Counted from the stretch's first letter, positions 1-10,004 are shown. The stretch is 64,000 nucleotides of DNA from Byssochlamys sp. IMV 00236 (GCA_001931875.2 MSJH02000680.1:36525-100524); one strand, 5' to 3'. Notes: generated by a model not told the origin, from the sequence alone. Program-made: numbers and translations.

Positions 1-47
1 CCCCCCCGCCCCCAGATTACAGTATATAAACGCAGGGGAAATGTAGG

Positions 48-1525
48 CTATGACATACCTTTCTTTTTCTTCCATCGCATAAACATGGCCGCAAAAGGAA
101 ATAAAGCGACGGAGATACCTGCCCAGGCAAACAGAACACCAAAATCGAGACCAATCCGAGAGTGGGTATCGAACAATATCGTCCGTGAGCCTTCAACAAC
201 TGAATAACTGCTAATTGATATCACCGGGAGTTGACTGGGAAAGATGTAGATGGGAATATATACTTACTTCTATGAAGCGGCCATACATAGCCCCATGCAA
301 AGAACCCGGGGGCCAGATCTAGGGAATAAAACCCAGTAGCAACGTTGGTGATGATCCAAAAGATCAACCACAATGCATTCCAGGGTGAGCCTAGTATCAT
401 TCCCATGTTCTCAGAAGGAAATCCGAGAGCCGCCATTCCAACCCAATTCAACATCCAAAAGACGACAAATGAGCCTTTTCCATATGCATTGGGGTTCGAG
501 GCTGATTCTGTGTCCGGAGCAGGGTGGTTGCTAAAAGGAATCCGATATGCAAGAGACACGATGGAGTAGCATAGAGATAGAAAGAAATAAGCCACCACAG
601 TAGACAGAATCCGCCATACTATCATGTGGCTGATTCGGAGGGGGTATCTCTGATTGATATATATCGAATGTATGGGCATCATGAAGGGAAAGCTGAAGAA
701 TGCAATCACAATAAGATAGATCAGACCTATTGTTACAGCTGGTGTAGCGACTGGGGGGGTAAACGGCCGGAGATCAATATTCGTGAAACCTATCCCGGGG
801 TTCACAGCCTGCGGTACGCGGGATAAATCCAAAGACGAATTGGTGGCTAATTCACTGGCCCACTGCTGACCGAATGCAGTCAGGGCTGTGATCTGAAATT
901 CAAACAGCGGGGTTGAGATGTACATCGGATATGTCGTCTGATCTCGCGCGGATATAGTGATGACTTGGGCAGCTCCAAAGGGATCGTATGAGGTATTACC
1001 CAGTGCGATAGCTTGTCGTAACAGAGTTGTAGCATTAGCATTGACTATGATAGCTGCATAGGCTCTCTCATCGTAAATTGACTGTCTGACTGCGAATGGG
1101 TCGTTGCCAAAATCTGCCGGTGGTTTGATCGTAAATCCCAGGGTACCAGTAATATTCTGGATGATCTGCGTCGCGACGCTGATAATCACTGGCCCAACGA
1201 GCGGTCTGGAGCCACTTGAATGATATGGTTCAATTTGACCATCAAAGTCGACAACCCAGACCTTGAGCGCTGGTAGGTTATTCTCTTCCCGGAACAAAAT
1301 GGCCCAGTACAAGGATAAGACGCCAACAATGAATAGGCAAAGGAAAAGAACTACAGGTTGATATCAGTCTAGCTCACATAAATATGGATAGATTGAAAAC
1401 CCACTCATCAGCGCCAATTTCCGCACAACTTGGGCGCGAATGCCTCTCAAATGGGGGCTCCAGAATGGAACTGGCTCTGGCGTCTCGTCTTGGCCATCTT
1501 TGGTGATATTATCATTATCCACCAT
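48..1525 (-). CDS. DUF3533 / SNG1-like multispanning membrane protein
   Basis: Three exons (1525-1405, 1350-268, 199-48) close in phase to 451 aa. The N-terminal tail is short and polar. A first membrane segment follows at about residues 41-57, then an extracytoplasmic domain of about 170 residues with several N-glycosylation sequons. The C-terminal half carries five or so hydrophobic segments, and the family-typical ending IVEGSRTILFD followed by a last helix and a basic tail. This layout matches the fungal DUF3533 family, which contains yeast Sng1 (nitrosoguanidine resistance, plasma-membrane phospholipid flippase regulation). The substrate is unknown. The last codons before TAG include a GTATGT that could act as a donor, so the gene could extend past the window edge. 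Family call is firm; exact 3' end is less so. Confidence 0.8.
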
Positions 1526-2025
1526 TATTTGTCCGTCCTATGCAAGGACTAGTATGCATGACGAATAACGGAGATACTAATTTCAGAATATAATACAATA
1601 CATCAAGAAAAGATGGACTTTGACGTTAAAAAAACGTAGCTCGCCTACCGTTCGGTTCTAGCAACTGGTGTCTGCTGACCTTCGTCATAGCCTGGAATTC
1701 CGAGCGATGCCGACGATGATTTTTATTTGGTCTAGCCAACATTACTTCACAATCCGCCATCACGACTGAGTCTCATTATTCACTACGTTAACACCCATCC
1801 ATGTCCAATCTTCGGCGAGAGACCTGGCAGGCATGGGGAACTCAGGCAGTCTACGCGTTGTGGACGAATTCGACACATAGAACAAAGGTAACGAAAGCCC
1901 TTCAAAGACTCCATGTTCATGGTCATTCTCAACTCTATTATCGCTTCCTTAGTCATTCTACTACTACTAGGGTCAGCATTGTTCGAAACCGGCGTGAGCA
2001 GGTTAGATATCACGCGAAGGCCATC
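1526..2025. other. Gene-free upstream region
   Basis: About 500 bp upstream of the DUF3533 gene. It should hold that gene's promoter. I see no convincing reading frame or RNA gene. The short open frames here lack splice or family support. Confidence 0.4.
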
Positions 2026-2235
2026 TTTATCGAATATTGGATGGCACGGAAGCAAGGTCTGACCTGGACACCTTGAATTGCTTCTAGGTCTAGGGGGGGA
2101 CTTGATCCCATATTTATCTTTAGCATACAAAGAATCTAGATCCTAGTGATCTAGTACATCCTATATTTAGGAGCTGCAAATGGATGGTTGACAGATCACC
2201 TGGCGTTCGCTTTGTGCGCCGATAAACTTCCACTT
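2026..2235 (-). repeat. Dispersed tRNA-like repeat, copy 1
   Basis: This stretch is closely similar over about 200 bp to 50939-51165 and more distantly to 52855-53085. Shared blocks are a GGCACGGAAGCAAGGTCTGA start, a central TAGCATACAAAGAA block and a GTTGACAGATC end. On the minus strand the centre reads GGGATCAAGTCCC, which fits the RNA polymerase III B-box consensus GWTCRANNC inside a T-arm-like hairpin. That suggests a tRNA-derived SINE-type element, although no convincing A box is visible. No coding capacity was seen. Confidence 0.6.
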
Positions 2236-2307
2236 TCATGACATCAACATTACATTGAAAAAGAAGTGTCTGTCATCAAGCCTTTCGTTCTCTCCAACTG
2301 ATCAAAC

Positions 2308-2755
2308 ATGGAGTTTCCATTTAACATTACTGTTAATCAAACCATAATGACATCAGTATGTATATATTCTATTCCTTTACAATGGTATTCTGCTGACTTA
2401 AGACCTTAATCAAGATTAAACCGCCAAAAGGCTGGACCATTGACCCTGAAGAAATTGACTACGAAAACGAATGGGCTCCTCAAAATAGTGATGGCCAGTG
2501 TATGGCCATAGAATTTGGCCTGAAGGATCCTAGACCAATTATGGTTACAACTCCGGATACCGGTTCGCCTTTTGTCCTGTTTCAGTCTGGGAACAAATTT
2601 ACCAATGGAATCAGGTTGAGAACAGCGTTTGGGAGATTGTTCATAAACCGCAGGACCTGGATGCAATTCTCGAGGTAATGACGGAGAAGGGAGAAAGGGC
2701 CTTGAAAATGAAAGAGTGTCAACCACGGGCGGACGAGCCTACCGTTCATTCCTGA
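2308..2755 (+). pseudogene. Frameshifted relic of a small fungal gene
   Basis: A plausible first exon from ATG 2308 runs into an intron (GTATGT donor, TGCTGAC branch, TCAAG acceptor near 2415). A good reading frame then follows (KPPKGWTIDPEEIDYENEW) up to about position 2595. After that the coding sense moves to another frame (YQWNQVENSVWEIVHKPQDL) and continues to a stop at 2755. A one-base frameshift near 2600 is the simplest reading. The C-terminal part resembles a small domain I associate with lineage-specific fungal proteins of unknown role, but I cannot name it. Neighbouring repeats and the frameshift point to a dead gene. An unseen intron could rescue the frame. Confidence 0.45.
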
Positions 2756-2951
2756 AAAGGCGCCTCAATTAAATCAACATACTCAGTTCTTTCTAGGGGA
2801 ATCCCTAGATTGCTATCGTTGGGAGTCTATGCAAACGGGGACATGGAAGTATGTCCTTCAAAACGCGCGTTTCAATCTCATCAGTAGCGAGCCATTAAAA
2901 CTTGCTGGTTGGAGCTTCAACTACTCTCCTAATATCCGATAATGGCTTTCT

Positions 2952-2996
2952 GCCAGTCGACCAAAAAGGAGAACTCCTTGTTGGTCTACCTGGATC
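2952..2996 (-). repeat. Short 60-bp-class repeat, partial copy
   Basis: Contains the core GTCGACCAAAAAGGAGAACTC shared with copies near 4760, 5169 and 5851 (quoted part here GTCGACCAAAAAGGAGAAC), followed by a diverged GGTCTACCTGGATC tail. It looks like a truncated copy. Confidence 0.55.
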
Positions 2997-3004
2997 TTTA
3001 ATAT

Positions 3005-4331
3005 CCGACAAACAGAGAACGGAGCAAAATTTGGAACTTGCGCAGTGACTTCACTTTTAGGCCCTCTCGTGGGCTCAGCGCGGATGCCACGCATCGAACA
3101 AATGTCGTCTTTACAATGTCTTATACGCTCGCAAGGGGCTCCGGTAATGGCAGGAAAATAAGATATACAAGATAAATCTCAACAGACTAATAAGACTTGA
3201 AGTGTACAGCAATCGGAGGGTGATGGCGGTTGAGACACGCAACGCGGTGGCGCGACGATGGGGAACAACTCCATCGATGTCTCCAGTAGGATATGAAAAA
3301 CGATTGGATTGAATGCCAGACCGAACGATGTGTTGCATATGCAAACCAGGGACTAAGGATAATTAAAAAGTATTGGATTACATACTTGTGCCGCTCCTGG
3401 TGAGATCTTGACAGCCAGAAGTCTGCCTTGTTCATTATACCGCCGGTTTAGTCGCACCTCGGTATTGATCTGGCGACCTCTTGACCACTTTATAGTGAGA
3501 GAGCTCGGATATTTTCAGTAAATTGCAAATTACCTATGAAATCTCGTGATAAGCAGAATCCTCCGTGCTCCCTATATTTTACTTATGTGGCTCGTGCATA
3601 AAATTTGTAGCAATAACTAAATATCATTACCCGATGTAAATATCATTAGCTGTAAACATAGATCTTTATTCTTCATTACACGTCAAATCCGTGTCTATCT
3701 GAAAATGTCTTCGATAAGAACTTTTCGATTTCTCCATATCTCACCTGGACAAGTCGACCTCTATTATCACCAAAGGCTTCAATGCCACGTATCCCTCAGC
3801 CATCTTATCGAATCCTCCGCAGACTATGGACGTTACCCACAAAGTTTGTCGATGCTAGAGGACTATGTGGTAGAATCTGGAAGTTCCCGTCTGTATACGG
3901 TTCTTGGGTCTGTTTCAAATCCTGGGTTGGTGCCCTGCCTGATATTATTACTACCACGCTCTCAAGAACAGTATCTATGACATTCTATACCAGATTATGC
4001 ATACATTGGTTCATACGGCTGCATGAAGCATCAAAAATAACAAAAAAGATACAAACATACAACAGCAGGGATTCGCTGGTGGTCACCCACCCAACTACTA
4101 ACCTGCCGGCGTGTGGCTTAAGTACGGCTGAGCGGACGGGAAGCCCTGTTTTCCACACCCTATGGTCGTATGTACTAGATATTTATTTGAAGGGGGTAAT
4201 ATAGCTGAAATACAGTTATGAAAAAATTAAAGTTTTGCGCTTGATCAAGACAATCTTTGCCACTAATAAATATATCATCGGGCTGAGCCCGCCATTATGA
4301 TATGGTCGCATGTCCGGCCATTAAGCCATCA
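3005..4331. other. Gene-poor stretch with possible coding scraps
   Basis: On the minus strand, 3500-3170 reads as two exon-like pieces (frame containing YNEQGRLLAVKISPG) joined by a 34-nt GTATGT...TTAG gap, too short for a normal fungal intron. On the plus strand, 3705-4204 has overlapping open frames without family signal. I cannot assign either. The region is probably decayed coding DNA between repeats. Confidence 0.3.
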
Positions 4332-4550
4332 AACCCTCACCATCATTAAGTACCACATTCAGCCTTGCCCAAAGTCTTGTTCAGCCATGCAAAAATGGAT
4401 CTCAATATTTACTGCCCAGCGCCAGTCTGACAGTGATAATCAGCAATCCCAGTAAAATTATATAGAGTAGCCCTATTGCCCAGGGCCTTTGCTAACACCT
4501 CTAACTGCCCGGGCATAAGGGTGTCATACTCGCTGTTGCCGATATATACC
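4332..4550 (-). pseudogene. Mutated partial copy of the 6606-7910 hydrolase 3' end
   Basis: The sequence is a clear partial duplicate of about 6540-6785, including the last ~55 codons of the secreted hydrolase and some 3' flank. Recognisable blocks include EYDTLMPGQ, NFTG and YHCQTGAGQ, so the catalytic-histidine region is present. An in-frame stop directly follows GAGQ where the intact gene continues with EMSRAIF. Most differences from the intact gene are C-to-T or G-to-A on the plus strand, the pattern expected of repeat-induced point mutation (RIP). The copy has the same orientation as the intact gene, about 2 kb away, and lacks all upstream coding sequence. Confidence 0.85.
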
Positions 4551-4759
4551 TGCTAGGACGTGCAAATAGCACGGTCACATGCGGGAATTATTGGGGCATT
4601 CGGTGCATCAGTAAACCCTTAGACCGGCTAATATACAATCGCTGCTTAACTGGATGGTTGCATACAAAGCAATTGTTTTCCAGATTGCCGCGATAAATTC
4701 GACGATGAATATTCTGGTAACCTCGGCAAGGCACCGTATGCCATGGTATGACTTCTATC

Positions 4760-4820
4760 GGAAGTCTAGACGACTCGACCAAAAAGGAGAACTCCTCAGA
4801 GGTCTGGTCCTAGCTGGATC
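4760..4820 (-). repeat. Short 60-bp-class repeat, copy A
   Basis: Shares GGAAGTC-(N)-GACGACT, AAAAAGGAGAACTCCTCAGA and GGTCTGGTCCTAG blocks with copies B and C. It contains the palindromic core GGAGAACTCC and short GGACC/GGTCC-type ends. Same orientation as B and C. Confidence 0.7.
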
Positions 4821-4822
4821 TA

Positions 4823-5850
4823 ACACAACTTCCTTTTGCTTGTCCCGAGACAAAAGTCTCACTTGAACATATGCAAAGAGTGTATTCATTCTTCCAGTGG
4901 CAGTGGTGGTTGTTACACGGTGTAAGTCCTCAGGGTCCGGTATTATTGAAGTGAGCTCCGATAAAGGAATAGCCATCGCTGAACAGCCACTATCGTATTT
5001 TGCAGTCATCGTGTATTTTTGATTAAATGCGCCGAACAATAATATTAGGATATGGGATATATCGTCAGACCTCATACATGTGAGAACCGTTTGGGGGTCT
5101 CTCATAATATTTGGAGTTGGTAGCTCCCGTGATAGTAGCCGGAGATCCCAGTGCTGTAAGACTTTGTCGGAAGTCGACTGCACGACTAGAATAAAAAGGA
5201 GAACTCCTTAGAGGTCTGGCCCCTAGGTCTGATAATTCATAAGATTATCGACAATCGGGGGACCCTATAAAAGCTCAATTAAGAAATATACTATATGATA
5301 TAATGTAGTTTACTTACCTCGCTCCAGATCACACCACCCTTTAGATTGATCTCTGCTTTTGTAGCTTGCTTACCATCCCGAAACCAGATTGTCTGGGCTG
5401 GCACAAGATTCGTAGGGGGGAATCTAGCATGGTACTCTTTCGCTGCGCGGATATTATCTCTTGGAGCTGACGAAGATGCTTGATTGAGGAACTATCTAGG
5501 GGCTCAATCGAGCTGAACTGATCTATCTGGCTACTACTCTGCTGACTAAGCTGGCTGCTGGCGCGGGCGACCACTACTGGAGCCCCTAGGGGCACCGAAA
5601 TTATCTTTATGATGCGTCTTCTCATAATACCTGGATAGTTCATCCAACTCCGTAATGCGTTCAGCGTGTGTTAAGGGCCATTTTGGTTCGAAGTCCCAAG
5701 GAAAATCAGGCGGAAGTCTGGAACGAAGGTCATTTTTGATAGATTCTTGATGGGCTATCCTTTCGTTAGAAGACTGTTTCTGCTGTGATTGTTGCAGTTG
5801 CATCTGTTGGCTCTGGATTATCTGCAAAAGTTGATTCTATATGGAGATGA
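4823..5850 (-). pseudogene. Decayed multi-part gene of unknown family
   Basis: Minus-strand coding-like fragments lie between the short repeats. One at about 5827-5546 is Gln-rich and then reads PPDFPWDFEPKWPLTHAERI. One at about 5470-5310 contains FPPTNLVPAQTIWFRDGKQA and ends at a good GTAAGT donor (5316). One at about 5168-4866 contains MAIPLSELTSIIPDPEDLHR. The pieces lie in different frames with stops between them. The order and the splice-like borders suggest a single former gene of several exons now broken. I do not recognise the family. A retroelement gag origin was considered, but no zinc knuckle or polymerase motif is seen. Confidence 0.4.
5169..5233 (-). repeat. Short 60-bp-class repeat, copy B
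   Basis: Same blocks as copy A with a few changes (AATAAAAAGGAGAACTCC, then GGTCTGGCCCCTAG). On the minus strand it directly follows a TATCAG sequence, as does copy C, so both start right after a possible splice acceptor. Confidence 0.7.
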
Positions 5851-5918
5851 CGGAAGTCGACTAGACGACTGGACCAAAAAGGAGAACCCCTCAGAGGTCC
5901 GGTCCTAGATCTGATAGG
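5851..5918 (-). repeat. Short 60-bp-class repeat, copy C
   Basis: The longest copy: GGAAGTCGACTAGACGACT, AAAAAGGAGAACCCCTCAGA, GGTCCGGTCCTAGATCTGATA. On the minus strand it is preceded by an intron-like stretch ending GCTAAC...CTATCAG and followed by a GT...TTTTGCAG stretch. Confidence 0.7.
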
Positions 5919-6605
5919 AAATATAGACGTTAGCATATTGAATGTCATCGATGTGTAAATAACCAAGTTAATATGTACCACCTGCACCTCTTGTTCCTGC
6001 CCTACTCCCTGATGCAACTGGATAGGAACTTCAGGCGACATCTTGCAGACTGGGATATAGTTGAGGGCTGATGTACTATCTTCAATGCTTTAGAAGGGGA
6101 ACAGATCAGGATAGACCAGGGACGGGTCACGGATAATAGCGGGACAAGACTCGAGGCAGGACAAGACTTCTTGAAGACAAGGGCCAAACACAGTACGTCG
6201 TGAGAAGACTCCTCGTCGACACAGATGATTGCTTCCACGATGCTCATACCAGGGCCTCGCACATCAGTGGGGTCCCTGCGTCGGTCACCAGAAACACAAC
6301 TAGTTAGTTAACAAGTTAGATACCTAGGTATCTAGTCAGTTACCCTAGACAAGCTGATTAAGCCCAGCTCAGGCACAGCCTAGGATAGGCCGGTTGAGGG
6401 AGGATGGAATCGAATAAGATAGTTCATTAGGTGACTAGATTTAGACGGCTCGTAACTTAACCAACGCTGCAAGAACCTTTGTTTGTGGGTCAGGTGATCG
6501 AGTGGTTTTACAATGAATTGAATATTAATATTGAATAACAATCCTCACCACCGAGTCCTACTCAACTCTTGCATGCTCGGTTGCCTTGCTATTACCACGT
6601 TCAAC
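5919..6605. other. Gene-free stretch, hydrolase 3' flank
   Basis: Contains scattered short open frames and, at its right end, the 3' flank of the hydrolase. The last ~70 bp before 6606 are recognisable in the mutated copy near 4332. No gene is supported. Confidence 0.4.
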
Positions 6606-7910
6606 CTAGCCCAAAGTCTTGTTCAGCCACGCAAAAATGGCCCTCGACATCTCCTGCCCAGCGCCAGTCTGACAGTGATAACCAGCAACTCCAGTGAAAT
6701 TATGCAAGGTACCCCTATCGCCCAGGGCCTTTGCCAAAGAATCCGCCTGCCCGGGCATAAGGGTGTCGTACTCGCCGTTGCCGATAAACACGGGCATCTT
6801 GATCTGGTCGACGACATCCTTCAGTTGAAACTTCTGACTCCGGAGGAGCAGGTCGGACGGTGAATGCGTGTTGAACGTCCACAAGGCTTCGTCCAAGCCC
6901 CAGGCGGCGCCAGTGGAGAGCTTTCCAGAGGCACGCAGCGAGAGGACCTCGTGGTCGAATTGTGTGTAGTTGCCCGCCTCGAAGATGGCTACCATATCGG
7001 AGGGCAGTGCTCCCGCGAAGGACGTATAGATGTCCCAGGCGCCGTCAATGAGGACGACCGCAGACAGTCGGGGCTCGAATGCTGCGGCACGGGCAGCCAA
7101 ATAGCTGCCCATGGAGTTGCCGACAATTGCGAGTCTGTCCTTGTCCACGACCTCAGATTTTTCCGAGAGAACATAGTCCACAACAGGGGTAACGACACGC
7201 TCCCAGTCTGGGATGAAGCCGATATTCTGCTCTCGGCGCACAGTAGGTTGTCCTGGGCCTTCGTACGTGATGCAATTCCATCCTCGAGCCAGGGCAGGCA
7301 CGACATAGTTGTGGTAAGAGTCCTCCTGCGCGGCATCCAAGCCATTCCCAATGATCAAGGTAGGCAACTTGGCGTTTTCGTTCTTGGAAGCGGAGTACCA
7401 AATCGCTTCGATGGTGAAGTTACCCTTGGTAGCCGGGATCCTTACACGCTTGCCAGGGATGGGCAACGCGGCCAGCCCCTTGTTGAACGCTGCGGTCTGC
7501 TCTGCCCACAGGCTGTTTATGAGCGGGTTGCTCCAGTTTTCGTGGATGAAGCAGTCGGCACGACGGAAGTAATTGGCCGTAGAGAACCAAGTGTCCTTCA
7601 CGTTGACAGGGTCATAGGCGTTGTCCGGATTTTCAGCCTGAGCTTTGGTCTGGTTTGCGAGCTTGTAGAACACTTCGCTATAAGAGGTCATGTTTCCAGC
7701 TTGGATGTTTTTGGCAGCGCCCAGCACAGGGGCAATATCCGATCCTCCAGCGATAGCGTCGCCGAGAGCAATCAGCAGATTGAAGTGGAAGGTCTGATCC
7801 GAGCTCAGCAGGAGTATAGGGGCATTGCTGGTGGTGTTGGCCCCGGCTGCTGGGCTCCATTGCAGCAGTGCCGCCAAAAGAGAGCCAGTATAGATGGACG
7901 AGAGCTTCAT
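6606..7910 (-). CDS. Secreted alpha/beta hydrolase
   Basis: An intronless 434-aa protein. Residues 1 to about 23 form a signal peptide (KLSSIYTGSLLAALLQ, then AAGA), so it should enter the secretory pathway, and several NxT/NxS sequons follow. After a helical N-terminal region of about 150 residues comes an alpha/beta-hydrolase core: a GNGLDAAQED loop, the nucleophile elbow GNSMGSY, an acid in the GEYDTLMPGQ strand and the histidine in GYHCQTG near the C-terminus. The long N-terminal helical part plus hydrolase core resembles the fungal family that includes dihydropseudooxynicotine-hydrolase-like and Fus2-like enzymes. The substrate cannot be read from sequence. It is divergent from the Zn2Cys6 gene at 8310 and shares its promoter. 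A mutated fragment of it lies at 4332-4550. Confidence 0.85.
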   Translation of the reverse strand: MKLSSIYTGSLLAALLQWSPAAGANTTSNAPILLLSSDQTFHFNLLIALGDAIAGGSDIAPVLGAAKNIQAGNMTSYSEVFYKLANQTKAQAENPDNAYDPVNVKDTWFSTANYFRRADCFIHENWSNPLINSLWAEQTAAFNKGLAALPIPGKRVRIPATKGNFTIEAIWYSASKNENAKLPTLIIGNGLDAAQEDSYHNYVVPALARGWNCITYEGPGQPTVRREQNIGFIPDWERVVTPVVDYVLSEKSEVVDKDRLAIVGNSMGSYLAARAAAFEPRLSAVVLIDGAWDIYTSFAGALPSDMVAIFEAGNYTQFDHEVLSLRASGKLSTGAAWGLDEALWTFNTHSPSDLLLRSQKFQLKDVVDQIKMPVFIGNGEYDTLMPGQADSLAKALGDRGTLHNFTGVAGYHCQTGAGQEMSRAIFAWLNKTLG

Positions 7911-8309
7911 AGCGAGGTATACTTAAGTAAGTGAGGAGAGTATTTTCTGACTGAGCTTGTGCTTCGTGGACGATCTCTGTCTTCCACCCTGGCCGTTCCA
8001 TCTCTACTCACTTATACTTCCGCTCTGCTCTTAGAGCTACGCAGCGAGAGTATAGATAGGTAGCTATTATTATTCTTCTTCCTACTATTCCCAGAATCGG
8101 GGTATCAATTAGGTTACCAAGCTAGGCTGAATCGAGTGTATCTTTTTGCGATGGAGCCTTATCATTGGCTATCATAAAGGCGATCAACGTCCCACGCAAG
8201 TTAGTATAGATGGTATAATTATACTGGAGCCTAAAGCAAGCTTGTTTCTTATTAATATTAACCAACTCCTCGCAACAACATCGCTCTTTTTGGCATCATC
8301 ACCGCCGTT
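7911..8309. promoter_or_regulatory. Shared divergent promoter, hydrolase / Zn2Cys6 gene
   Basis: A 399-bp gap separates the two start codons, so one regulatory region serves both genes. This layout is common where a Zn2Cys6 regulator controls its adjacent enzyme gene. No single operator can be named with confidence. Confidence 0.5.
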
Positions 8310-10004
8310 ATGGTCAATCGCGGACGCTCCGGAGGCTGCGCTACGTGCAAGCAGCGACGCGTCAAATGCGATGAAGCGAAACCCGAATGCCTGCTGTGTC
8401 GGCGCCTCGGGATCCGTTGCGAAGGCTACCAGACGAACTCGACCAGGCGAAAGCTCAAGTTCAAAGACGAGAACCACAAATTCTGCATCAAAGCTGCCCA
8501 GATTCAGGACCGGGCGGCCGTGCCTCGTCCGCTGGCCGAGCCCGACACCGCCGTGCCGTTCTACCTTTGGCATTACGCCAGCATGGGCCGCGACTTTGGA
8601 TCCGCGCGCGGGTTCTTTGAGATACTAATTCCAGTATACTGCTCGCAGAAGCAGGACTCGGCGCTCTCGCTCGCGGTATCGGCCATGGCTTCCAGAATAC
8701 TTGCCCTGTGGCGGCACGACACCCGCAACTTCCTATGGCCGGAGAAGGCCTATGCCCAAGCGGTCGCGTGTCTTCGGAGGGCAGTACAGGATCAATCAGA
8801 ACGGAGTAAGCCAGCAACAATATTGGCTGTATTGATGCTGCAGCTATACGACGACATCGCCGCCGTATACGGCGTCCACTCGGCCACTCGCGTACACCAC
8901 AACGGTGCAGTATCTTTGCTCCCATTTGCGAATTCGAACGATATTAATGGGATGATCGGAGCATATATTCGAAGATTCATGATTCATACCGAAACATCAT
9001 CAGCGATGCGCCAGAAACGGCCACTGCAGAGCATTGAATCCTCATGGATTGGGAGCAAACATCTGATGGCTGCGCCAGACAACCCAAGCTCGGCACTCGA
9101 TGCTATAGGGGCGTCCGTCGCCGAGCTTCAGGCAAGCTATATGCGGCTGGAAACACAAAAGCGTTCCATACCCATGTCACAGCTAGCTCGGAGAGAGTGG
9201 AGGGCTGAGGCAAAGCGCATTGATGAACAGCTTCTGGCTTGGGCACAGAGTGTACCAGATCATTGGCGTCCACTGAAGCTCATAAGTGGACGAGACATTG
9301 ACCCGTCGATCCCCACCTATCGATCTGTCTGCGAGGTTTATCCTTCTTGCACGATTGCAAACATATGGAACCTATGGCGCTTTCAGCGCCTTTTACTCGC
9401 CAAGATTACCTTCGGCCTGTTCAATAAGACCCTTAGTCTCAGTCCGGATGAGCTTGCAAAGGACCAATATTCAGGAGAAATTGAGGGTATCCTTGAATGC
9501 AAACAGATCTTCCAAGAACTGGTGGATTTCGTGTGCTATAGCATGCCCTTTTATCTTGGCAACCGAACCAGATTATGCAGCATCGCTGACTTTGACGACC
9601 CGACGATTTTGCTTCCCAGCTGCGATTCCCTACTGCCCGGCGATGAGGGACCGGTCAACAAGCAAACTCACGACCCCAGGATGTCAAAAGACGAGCACAG
9701 GCGTCATATCATCGCCCAAGGGCCATGGCACGCCATGAGCCCGCTGAGCCGCTTATTGACCCTCTCGTCAGAAGACCAGGGCCAGCTGATAACGAGCTTA
9801 CTCAGACCTGGGCAGTACGAGTGGATCCGCGAACAGTTCCTGCGCGTCACCATCTTGCTGCATATTCCACTAACAGAGGCTAGCGGTCGCAACGAGGGGT
9901 GTCGTGTTCTAGATTCAGTGACTCAAGGTTCTAATATGTATACTAAGGCTGAGTTTCTCGCGAGAGAGGTCAGAAAAGGCGCCATCTTTATGAGTGGACC
10001 ATAA
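8310..10004 (+). CDS. Zn2Cys6 transcription factor
   Basis: An intronless 564-aa protein. The N-terminus holds a zinc binuclear cluster with cysteines at 10, 13, 20, 27, 30 and 37 (CATCKQRRVKC, then CLLCRRLGIRC), with basic residues between the second and third cysteines as in DNA-binding Gal4-type clusters. The remainder has the character of the fungal-specific regulatory region: mid-protein helices such as ALSLAVSAMASR and AVACLRRAVQDQ, typical of the C6 family that feeds fungal_trans_2-like domains. It should act in the nucleus. Position head-to-head with the secreted hydrolase makes that gene the first candidate target, which is inference. The ATG chosen places the cluster eight residues from the start, as usual. 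Confidence 0.88.
   Translation: MVNRGRSGGCATCKQRRVKCDEAKPECLLCRRLGIRCEGYQTNSTRRKLKFKDENHKFCIKAAQIQDRAAVPRPLAEPDTAVPFYLWHYASMGRDFGSARGFFEILIPVYCSQKQDSALSLAVSAMASRILALWRHDTRNFLWPEKAYAQAVACLRRAVQDQSERSKPATILAVLMLQLYDDIAAVYGVHSATRVHHNGAVSLLPFANSNDINGMIGAYIRRFMIHTETSSAMRQKRPLQSIESSWIGSKHLMAAPDNPSSALDAIGASVAELQASYMRLETQKRSIPMSQLARREWRAEAKRIDEQLLAWAQSVPDHWRPLKLISGRDIDPSIPTYRSVCEVYPSCTIANIWNLWRFQRLLLAKITFGLFNKTLSLSPDELAKDQYSGEIEGILECKQIFQELVDFVCYSMPFYLGNRTRLCSIADFDDPTILLPSCDSLLPGDEGPVNKQTHDPRMSKDEHRRHIIAQGPWHAMSPLSRLLTLSSEDQGQLITSLLRPGQYEWIREQFLRVTILLHIPLTEASGRNEGCRVLDSVTQGSNMYTKAEFLAREVRKGAIFMSGP

Noticed and set aside
3705..4204. Overlapping plus-strand frames of 91 and 140 aa
   Set aside because: No conserved motif, two frames equally open, and location in decayed DNA.
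5546..5827. Possible retrotransposon gag fragment (Gln-rich, then charged)
   Set aside because: No zinc knuckle, protease, reverse transcriptase or LTR found nearby; left as an unknown gene relic.
6864..7934. Long plus-strand open frame (356 aa) opposite the hydrolase
   Set aside because: It is the antisense shadow of the hydrolase reading frame, with no family signal.
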